Shown here: in pieces, positions 1 through 3,912 of the stretch
How the letters are laid out: each line of letters opens with the position of its first letter
Numbering within the stretch: position 1 is the first letter of the stretch
Source of the DNA: Nitrospirota bacterium
GTDB lineage: Bacteria; Nitrospirota; UBA9217
Reading direction: 5' to 3'
Assembly: GCA_021788515.1 (NCBI GenBank)
Contig: JAJYKN010000148.1
Coordinates: forward strand, 1 to 5,214
DNA: 5,214 bases
Notes under the pieces: generated by a model
What the model was told of the DNA's origin: nothing
What the model saw: the letters and a program-made list of their open reading frames with translations, nothing else
Database searches by the model: none
Made by a program: the position numbers and the translations under genes

Positions 1-264
1 GAGATCGACCTCATCGCCTTGCATGAGGGGATGGTGGTGTTCGTGGAGGTCAAGACCAGGACCAGCAACGCCTTCGGCGCGCCGGAGCTTGCGGTTACGC
101 CGCAAAAACAGCTGCGCATGGTCAAGGCGGCTTTGGGCTATTTGCGATTCAAGAAACTTCACCAGATGCCGTGCCGGTTTGACGTCGTGGCGATCAATTC
201 GGCTGCGGAAAAAGAAGTGGAGCTCATCCGGAACGCGTTCGAGATGGACCGCACGTACCTCTGA
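1..264 (+). CDS. yraN: YraN/UPF0102 family protein, 3' part (5' end outside window)
   Basis: The window opens in frame inside this gene, and 87 residues up to the TGA at 262-264 are visible. They begin with EIDLIA and continue with VVFVEVKTR at about residues 12-20, then FGAPELAV and KQLRMVKAALGYL. This order is the signature of the YraN/UPF0102 family, which has a restriction-endonuclease-like fold. The Asp of EIDLI (residue 3) and the Glu and Lys of VEVK (residues 16 and 18) match the expected D...ExK metal-binding nuclease core, so the active-site residues look intact. The cellular role of the family is poorly established; a nuclease or DNA-processing role is an inference from the fold. 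Only the N-terminal few dozen residues are missing, since the family is usually about 115-130 residues long. The stop codon overlaps the ribosome binding site of the next gene, so the two are probably co-transcribed. Confidence 0.9.
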   Translation, partial: EIDLIALHEGMVVFVEVKTRTSNAFGAPELAVTPQKQLRMVKAALGYLRFKKLHQMPCRFDVVAINSAAEKEVELIRNAFEMDRTYL

Positions 265-269
265 GGGAG
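263..269 (+). promoter_or_regulatory. Ribosome binding site that fixes the start of the cyclic-nucleotide-binding gene
   Basis: GAGGGAG overlaps the TGA stop of the yraN-like gene and sits 5 bases before the ATG at 275. The open frame continues upstream well into the yraN-like gene, so this site, together with the point where the protein begins to resemble its family, selects ATG 275 as the real start. Overlap of stop and Shine-Dalgarno suggests translational coupling. Confidence 0.7.
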
Positions 270-274
270 TCGGC

Positions 275-733
275 ATGCTGGAAATTCTCAAAAAAGTGTA
301 CCTGTTCGAAAGCCTTTCCGTTCATGAACTGGAGAAGATCGAGAAGATCTCCCGGATGGAGGCTTTTGGCAAGGACTCCGTGATCTTCAAGGAAGGCGAG
401 CCCGGAGACCGCTGTTACGTGATCACGAACGGCGACGTACGGATCAGCAAGTTCATCCCGAACATCGGGGAGGAGGCGCTTGCCGTGCTGAAGCCGGGAG
501 ACTTTTTCGGCGAGATGGCCCTGATCGACAACTTCCCCCGTTCGGCGCACGCCATCGCCAATACCGATGTCGCGCTCCTCGCCATCAGCAAGACCGACCT
601 GGACAAGATCCTCATCATGGACCGTGAACTGGGCTACAAGCTGCTCTGGGCGTTCACGAAAACGCTTTCGAAGCGTTTGCGCGAAACGAACGAAAAATTG
701 ACGGGCTTCCTCGCCATGTCCGGAGGGTTTTGA
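275..733 (+). CDS. Stand-alone cyclic nucleotide-binding domain protein
   Basis: This 152-residue protein is almost entirely one cyclic-nucleotide-binding (CAP/PKA regulatory-type) domain, about residues 8-125. A short N-terminal helix (VYLFESLSVHELEKI) leads into the beta-roll (VIFKEGEPGDRCYVITNGDVRI). The phosphate-binding cassette follows at about residues 75-91, GDFFGEMALIDNFPRSA. Its key residues, Glu80 (ribose 2'-OH contact in the family) and Arg89 (cyclic phosphate contact), are both present, so cAMP or cGMP binding is plausible. The C-terminal helix (LLWAFTKTLSKRLRETNEKL) resembles the dimer helix of CRP, but no helix-turn-helix or other output domain follows. It therefore cannot be a classical CRP/FNR transcription factor; a role as a cytosolic ligand sensor acting through a partner is inference. 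It starts 10 bases after the yraN-like stop and is probably in its operon. The actual ligand and partner are not visible here. Confidence 0.88.
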   Translation: MLEILKKVYLFESLSVHELEKIEKISRMEAFGKDSVIFKEGEPGDRCYVITNGDVRISKFIPNIGEEALAVLKPGDFFGEMALIDNFPRSAHAIANTDVALLAISKTDLDKILIMDRELGYKLLWAFTKTLSKRLRETNEKLTGFLAMSGGF

Positions 734-744
734 CCGATAAGCTG

Positions 745-773
745 TTGTCAGTGCTCGTGCCAAGTGGTATAGT
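745..773 (+). promoter_or_regulatory. Sigma-70-type promoter for rimO
   Basis: TTGTCA at 745-750 (5 of 6 to TTGACA) and TATAGT at 768-773 (5 of 6 to TATAAT) are separated by exactly 17 bases. Transcription would start near 780 and give a leader of about 30 bases before the rimO start at 811. The promoter lies immediately after the stop of the preceding gene, and I see no intrinsic terminator between them, so read-through from upstream may add to rimO expression. Confidence 0.72.
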
Positions 774-810
774 GATCTGGCCCCAGGTAGTCGTTCCCCG
801 ATAAGGCTCA

Positions 811-2211
811 GTGACAAAGAAATCTCACAAAATAGGAATGATCAGCCTCGGCTGTCCCAAGAACCAGGTGGATGCCGAGCAGATGCTCGGCGTGCTCGCG
901 GGCTCCGGCTTCGAGATCACGAATGATCAGCGCGAGGCCGACGTCATCGTTGTAAACACCTGCGGGTTCATCGAGTCCGCCAAGGCGGAGTCCATCGAGG
1001 CGATCCTCGACGCCGCAAAGATGAAGACCGAGGGGAGCTGTACCAAGGTCATCATCGCGGGCTGCCTGGCCCAGCGGTACAAAGAAGACCTTTTAAAGGA
1101 ACTTCCCGAGGCCGATGCCGTGATCGGCACGGGTGAGATCGGCCGGATTGGCGAGATCTGTACGCAGGTGCTCGGCAGGAAAGAACAGGTCTTCGACGTA
1201 TCAGAGCCGACGATGGTCTACGGCCTGCCGCGCCTGAGCACGACGCCGGCGCATTACCGGTACCTCAAGATCGCCGAGGGCTGCAGTAACCGGTGTTCCT
1301 ATTGCGCCATACCGATCATTCGCGGGAACTTCAAAAGCAGGCCCGCAGCGTCGATTGTGGACGAGGCGCGCCGTCTGGTGCATGCAGGGGCGAAGGAGCT
1401 TATTCTTCTGGCCCAGGATTCGACGGCCTATCGCGACAACGACATCGATCTTGCGGGGCTTCTTACACAATTGGCCCATATCCGGGGCATAGCGTGGGTG
1501 CGGCTCATGTACGCCTATCCCGGCAGGATCAGCAAAGAGCTTATGGCCGTGATGGCTGATGAAGAAAAGATCTGCAAGTACCTCGACATCCCGATCCAGC
1601 ATTTTGACGACAAGGTGCTTGGCGCCATGAACCGCCGCGGCACGACCGAGGACATCAGGAAAACGATCGAGCAGCTCCGAAAGCGGGTCCCGGGCATTGC
1701 GCTCAGGACGTCGCTGATCGTGGGCTTTCCCGGCGAGACCGAAGCGGCGTTCAAGCGGCTTCTCGCCTACGTCAAGGAGGCGGAGTTCGAGCATTTGGGC
1801 GTGTTCACCTATTCCCCGGAGGAAGGGACAGGGGCGTACGGTCTCAAACAGACCGTGCCGGATGACGTTGCCAGGGACCGCTCTGCGACGATCATGAAGG
1901 CCCAGGCAAAGATTTCTCTCAAGAAGAACCGCGCTCTCATCGGCTCGCGCCGGCGCGTGCTCGTGGACGGGATGGAGGACATGGCGCTGCTCGGCAGGCT
2001 CCAGACCCAGGCGCCGGAGATCGACGGCCTGGTGTATCTGTCCGAGACCGAGGCCGGACCGGGCGAGTTCGTGGAGGTTACGATCACCGATGCCGCTGAG
2101 TATGATCTCATGGCTACAAGCGGAATAGAAATAACTTTGCCACAGAGGGCACCGGGAACACAGAGAAGTGCAACAAAAGCAATTGGACGCGGATTGATGG
2201 GGAAAACCTGA
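811..2211 (+). CDS. rimO: Ribosomal protein S12 methylthiotransferase RimO
   Basis: RimO is a radical-SAM enzyme that adds a methylthio group to a conserved Asp of ribosomal protein S12 in the cytosol. The 466-residue product has the three expected parts. The N-terminal MTTase domain contains ISLGCPKNQVDAEQ, and its second-cluster cysteines are Cys15, Cys51 (NTCGF) and Cys85 (AGCLAQRY). The radical-SAM core has the CxxxCxxC motif at Cys158, Cys162 and Cys165 (EGCSNRCSYC). A TRAM domain spans about residues 378-437. The SLGCPKN signature separates it from the tRNA enzyme MiaB. The GTG start is supported by an in-frame TAA at 802-804; the next in-frame start, ATG 838, would cut into the first strand of the domain. 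AAGG at 803-806 is a weak, close Shine-Dalgarno. The last ~24 residues, from Leu443, are not family sequence: they are translated from an inverted-repeat element, making the protein longer than the usual ~430-445 residues. Confidence 0.97.
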   Translation: MTKKSHKIGMISLGCPKNQVDAEQMLGVLAGSGFEITNDQREADVIVVNTCGFIESAKAESIEAILDAAKMKTEGSCTKVIIAGCLAQRYKEDLLKELPEADAVIGTGEIGRIGEICTQVLGRKEQVFDVSEPTMVYGLPRLSTTPAHYRYLKIAEGCSNRCSYCAIPIIRGNFKSRPAASIVDEARRLVHAGAKELILLAQDSTAYRDNDIDLAGLLTQLAHIRGIAWVRLMYAYPGRISKELMAVMADEEKICKYLDIPIQHFDDKVLGAMNRRGTTEDIRKTIEQLRKRVPGIALRTSLIVGFPGETEAAFKRLLAYVKEAEFEHLGVFTYSPEEGTGAYGLKQTVPDDVARDRSATIMKAQAKISLKKNRALIGSRRRVLVDGMEDMALLGRLQTQAPEIDGLVYLSETEAGPGEFVEVTITDAAEYDLMATSGIEITLPQRAPGTQRSATKAIGRGLMGKT

Positions 2212-2310
2212 GCAGGCATTTCCTTTTTTTAACTACGTTCGGACTTCTTTTCGAGTTATCGGTGTGAAACTGGTTTGATTTTTCTCTGTGTCCTCTGTGA
2301 TCTCTGTGGC
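2139..2310. repeat. Inverted-repeat element of 9-bp CTCTGTG-type units (MITE- or REP-like)
   Basis: The left arm 2139-2168 and right arm 2281-2310 are inverted copies, matching at 24 of 30 positions, with 112 bases between them. The right arm is three tandem 9-mers, CTCTGTGTC, CTCTGTGAT and CTCTGTGGC (2284-2310). The left arm is the reverse complement pattern, GCCACAGAG, a degenerate middle unit, then AACACAGAG (2139-2165). Repeats of this CTCTGTG/CACAGAG style are, as far as I recall, scattered through many environmental bacterial genomes, but I cannot confirm copy number here. The element carries no gene of its own. It begins inside the 3' end of rimO and ends 28 bases before the S1-protein start codon. 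It contains the rimO stop codon and a probable terminator. Confidence 0.75.
2201..2230 (+). terminator. rimO: Probable intrinsic terminator of rimO, inside the repeat element
   Basis: GGAAA at 2201-2205 pairs with TTTCC at 2219-2223. Inside it, CCT (2207-2209) pairs with AGG (2214-2216) around a GAGC loop, leaving a small A/CA internal loop. Seven T residues (2224-2230) follow directly. The stem is imperfect and only moderately GC-rich, so efficiency may be partial. It overlaps the rimO stop codon at 2209-2211. Confidence 0.5.
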
Positions 2311-2328
2311 TAAAACTAAGTAAATCGA

Positions 2329-2333
2329 AAGGG
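2329..2333 (+). promoter_or_regulatory. Ribosome binding site of the S1-domain gene
   Basis: AAGGG is placed 5 bases before ATG 2339, just downstream of the repeat element's right arm. I see no convincing -35/-10 pair between the upstream terminator and this site; a weak TTGATT at 2275 is followed, at 17 bases, only by TGATCT. The promoter of this gene is therefore not identified. Confidence 0.6.
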
Positions 2334-2338
2334 ACTTT

Positions 2339-3547
2339 ATGGATACCAACAATCAATCAACAGATGCGACAAACAGCGAAGAGAGCTTTGCGGACATGTT
2401 CGAGAAGAGTTTTAAAAAGCAGGGCAAGCTTGAAACCGGCCAGATGGTCGAGGCCGCGGTCGTGAAGATATCGGCGGAGTGGATCTTCCTCGATCTCGGC
2501 GGAAAAGGCGAGGGGTATCTGGACAAAAAGGAAATGATGACCGAAACGGGGGAGCTCAAGGTCAAGGAAGGCGATATCGTCCGCGCTTACTTCGTTTCCG
2601 CGGAAAATAATGAAATGCACTTTACCACCAAGGTGGGATCGGGGCCGGGCAAGCAGAGTCAGCTTGAAGACGCCTGGCGGAACGGCATTCCCGTGGAGGG
2701 CACGGTGGTCAAAGAGATGAAGGGCGGGTACGAGATCAAGATCGCGGGCACCGTGCGCGCATTCTGCCCTTTTTCCCAGATGGGACTGCGACGGGACGAA
2801 CAGCCCGCCGACTCCATCGGCCGCGCACTGTCCTTCAAGATCATTGAATTTGCCGAAGGCGGAAGGAACATCGTGGTGTCCCGGAAACCGATCCTGGAAA
2901 AGGAACGGCAGGGAAAATTCGAGGAATTGAAGGCAACGCTGAAAGAGGGAGCGAAAGTTACGGGCAAAGTAACGTCGATCCAGAAATTCGGCGCTTTTGT
3001 CGATATCGGCGGCATCGAGGGACTGCTGCCGATCTCCGAGCTCGCCTGGACCAGGACCGGGAAGGTCGGCGATATTCTTTCCGCGGGCCAGACGGTCGAA
3101 GTGATCATCAAGAAGCTGGACTGGGAGCAGAACCGGTTCTCCTTCAGCCTGAAGGACGCTTTGCCCGATCCCTGGGAGAATGTTGCGGCGGCCTTCCCCA
3201 TCGGCTCCTATCACATTGGCACGGTTTCCCGGCTCGCGCCCTTCGGCGCCTTCGTGGCCCTGAAAGAAGGCGTGGACGGGCTTATCCATATCTCGAAATT
3301 AGGGGCCGGCAAGAGGATCAGCCACCCCAAGGAAGTGGTCAAGGAAGGCCAGACCGTCGAGGTGAAGGTCGAGGCCGTCGACGCGGCCCAGAGAAAGCTT
3401 TCGCTTTCCCTGGCCGAAGTGAGCCGCGCGGAAGAGGAAGATGCCGCCTCCTTGAAGGACTATCAGCAGCAGACAAAGGACGCGCCGCAGAACATGGGGT
3501 CCTTGGGCGATCTTTTGAAGTCAAAGATGGAGCAGAAGGAAAAGTAG
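2339..3547 (+). CDS. S1 RNA-binding domain protein with four S1 repeats (RpsA-like)
   Basis: The 402-residue product is a chain of four S1 (OB-fold) RNA-binding domains at about residues 33-99, 116-184, 203-272 and 288-358. Domains 3 and 4 are the most canonical: KVTGKVTSIQKFGAFVDIGG with EGLLPISEL, and GTVSRLAPFGAFVALKEGVDGLIHIS. Domains 1 and 2 are more divergent, as in the ribosome-binding end of ribosomal protein S1. An acidic, polar N-terminal leader (residues 1-30) and a charged tail (about 361-402, ending SKMEQKEK) flank them. Classical Gram-negative S1 has six domains and about 550 residues, so this is a shorter homologue. It may serve as the cell's S1 or as an additional mRNA-binding or translation factor; the window cannot decide. 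It is cytosolic with no signal peptide. It is bounded upstream by the rimO terminator and repeat and downstream by a strong terminator, so it is probably monocistronic. Confidence 0.92.
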   Translation: MDTNNQSTDATNSEESFADMFEKSFKKQGKLETGQMVEAAVVKISAEWIFLDLGGKGEGYLDKKEMMTETGELKVKEGDIVRAYFVSAENNEMHFTTKVGSGPGKQSQLEDAWRNGIPVEGTVVKEMKGGYEIKIAGTVRAFCPFSQMGLRRDEQPADSIGRALSFKIIEFAEGGRNIVVSRKPILEKERQGKFEELKATLKEGAKVTGKVTSIQKFGAFVDIGGIEGLLPISELAWTRTGKVGDILSAGQTVEVIIKKLDWEQNRFSFSLKDALPDPWENVAAAFPIGSYHIGTVSRLAPFGAFVALKEGVDGLIHISKLGAGKRISHPKEVVKEGQTVEVKVEAVDAAQRKLSLSLAEVSRAEEEDAASLKDYQQQTKDAPQNMGSLGDLLKSKMEQKEK

Positions 3548-3572
3548 CAGCCTCAATCGAATAAAGCAGGCG

Positions 3573-3603
3573 ACCGCTGTCAATCCGGCAGCGGTTTTTT
3601 TTT
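3573..3603 (+). terminator. Strong intrinsic terminator after the S1-domain gene
   Basis: ACCGCTG (3573-3579) and CAGCGGT (3589-3595) form a perfect 7-bp GC-rich stem with a 9-base loop, followed by an uninterrupted T run at 3595-3603. It lies 25 bases after the TAG stop and isolates this gene from the PilY1-like locus. Confidence 0.92.
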
Positions 3604-3620
3604 GTAAATACGCAAATAAT

Positions 3621-3689
3621 GGCTACGCTGCAAACTGCAATGTTGTTTAGTCTATATTTGCAGCTATGTAAAATTTTACACAGTTAGCC
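3621..3689. repeat. Nested inverted repeats with three-way-junction potential
   Basis: GGCTA (3621-3625) can pair with TAGCC (3685-3689). Inside this, GCTGCAAA (3627-3634) pairs perfectly with TTTGCAGC (3657-3664), followed by the 14-bp palindrome TGTAAAATTTTACA (3667-3680). If transcribed, this could fold as a three-way junction; as DNA it could hold one or more protein sites. It resembles no riboswitch that I recognise. Confidence 0.45.
3667..3680. promoter_or_regulatory. Perfect 14-bp palindrome, candidate operator
   Basis: TGTAAAATTTTACA is fully self-complementary and has the TGT-N8-ACA shape common to dimeric regulator sites. It lies about 245 bases upstream of the PilY1-like start and about 120 bases upstream of the sigma-54-like match, a distance typical of enhancer-type activator sites. 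The cognate regulator is not known. Confidence 0.35.
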
Positions 3690-3788
3690 GGTTTGTTGCC
3701 TAATACTTCCCTCCTTAAGTGACTTCATGTTACTGCTAAGATGCTGATAATCCAACAATTTAGCGCCAATGCTTAACGAGATGGGGAA

Positions 3789-3804
3789 TGGAATAAAAAA
3801 TGCA
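3789..3804 (+). promoter_or_regulatory. Candidate sigma-54 promoter for the PilY1-like gene
   Basis: TGG at 3789-3791 and TGCA at 3801-3804 place the invariant GG and GC exactly 10 bases apart, as in the -24/-12 consensus TGGCAC-N5-TTGC. The intermediate positions match only partly (AATAAAAAAT between GG and GC). Transcription would start near 3815, giving a leader of about 100 bases. Type IV pilus genes are often sigma-54 dependent, which makes the match more believable, but in AT-rich DNA it could be chance. Confidence 0.4.
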
Positions 3805-3820
3805 ACTTTTTGCTCCTAGT

Positions 3821-3837
3821 TATGATAAAATATCATA
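3821..3837 (+). promoter_or_regulatory. Perfect inverted repeat overlapping an extended -10
   Basis: TATGATA (3821-3827), AAA, TATCATA (3831-3837) is a perfect 7-bp inverted repeat with a 3-base spacer. It includes TGATAAAAT (3823-3831), an extended -10 element with 5 of 6 matches to TATAAT. No good -35 is present. It could be an alternative sigma-70 promoter with a repressor site on top, or an operator just downstream of the sigma-54-like start. Confidence 0.35.
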
Positions 3838-3843
3838 GCATAA

Positions 3844-3879
3844 GCATAAAGTATTAGGGATCCTGAATATTATTTATGC
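3844..3879 (+). other. Predicted 5'-leader hairpin upstream of the PilY1-like gene
   Basis: GCATAAA (3844-3850) pairs perfectly with TTTATGC (3873-3879). Above it, TATT (3852-3855) pairs with AATA (3866-3869), and AGG (3856-3858) pairs with CCT (3862-3864) around a GAT loop, with small bulges. The structure ends 20 bases before the Shine-Dalgarno and is not followed by a T run, so it is not a terminator. It could stabilise the mRNA or influence translation. Confidence 0.4.
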
Positions 3880-3898
3880 CCTAGTTGTTGTAAACGAG

Positions 3899-3904
3899 AA
3901 GGAG
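3899..3904 (+). promoter_or_regulatory. Strong ribosome binding site of the PilY1-like gene
   Basis: AAGGAG lies 8 bases before ATG 3913, a near-ideal Shine-Dalgarno and spacing. Two ATG codons are adjacent (3913 and 3916) and either could be used; the spacing favours neither strongly. An in-frame TAA at 3847-3849 excludes a longer product. Confidence 0.85.
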
Positions 3905-3912
3905 ATATTATT

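Larger units (their letters stand above)
3604..3912. other. AT-rich intergenic region with dense dyad symmetry
   Basis: About 310 bases hold no credible gene. Three 60-base lines counted by hand (3661-3720, 3781-3840, 3841-3900) are about 38%, 30% and 32% GC, well below the flanking coding sequence. In order it holds an 8-bp inverted repeat (3627-3634 / 3657-3664), a 14-bp palindrome (3667-3680), a sigma-54-like match (3789-3804), a 17-bp palindrome with spacer (3821-3837), tandem AGCATA units (3837-3848), a leader hairpin (3844-3879) and the ribosome binding site of the downstream gene. Taken together it looks like a long regulatory region for the PilY1-like gene. Confidence 0.7.

Noticed and set aside
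734..805. Direct repeat CCGATAAG at 734-741 and 798-805 flanking the rimO promoter
   Set aside because: It is eight bases with no further flanking similarity; probably chance, and the second copy overlaps the weak rimO ribosome binding site.
224..817. Long minus-strand open frame (197 codons) opposite the cyclic-nucleotide-binding gene
   Set aside because: The opposite strand encodes an unambiguous conserved domain; the minus product is Arg/His/Leu-rich with no recognisable motif, and its frame is a by-product of GC-rich codon bias.
1201..1794. Minus-strand open frame of 197 codons inside rimO
   Set aside because: It lies wholly opposite the conserved radical-SAM core of rimO and shows no domain or ribosome binding site.
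2284..2310. CRISPR-like repeats
   Set aside because: The three 9-bp CTCTGTG units are directly adjacent with no spacers, far shorter than CRISPR repeats, and there are no cas genes.
2357..3289. Minus-strand open frame of 310 codons opposite the S1-domain gene
   Set aside because: It is long but an antisense shadow: its composition is that of reversed S1 codons, with no recognisable fold, while the plus strand gives four clear S1 domains.
3640..3687. 15-codon small open frame in the intergenic region
   Set aside because: It has no Shine-Dalgarno, lies across the nested inverted repeats, and its length is expected by chance.
3621..3689. Integron attC site
   Set aside because: GTTAGCC at the right end superficially resembles a core site, but it breaks the GTTRRRY consensus, the left end lacks RYYYAAC, and the two arms are not symmetrically spaced. 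No integrase or cassette is seen.
3698..3735. AAGGAGGG on the minus strand as a Shine-Dalgarno for a reverse gene
   Set aside because: No ATG, GTG or TTG lies at a suitable distance on that strand and no open frame follows.
3604..3912. GEMM (c-di-GMP) riboswitch ahead of the PilY1-like gene
   Set aside because: I looked for it because such riboswitches occur near pilus genes, but the conserved GEMM core and tetraloop-receptor pattern are absent on the + strand.
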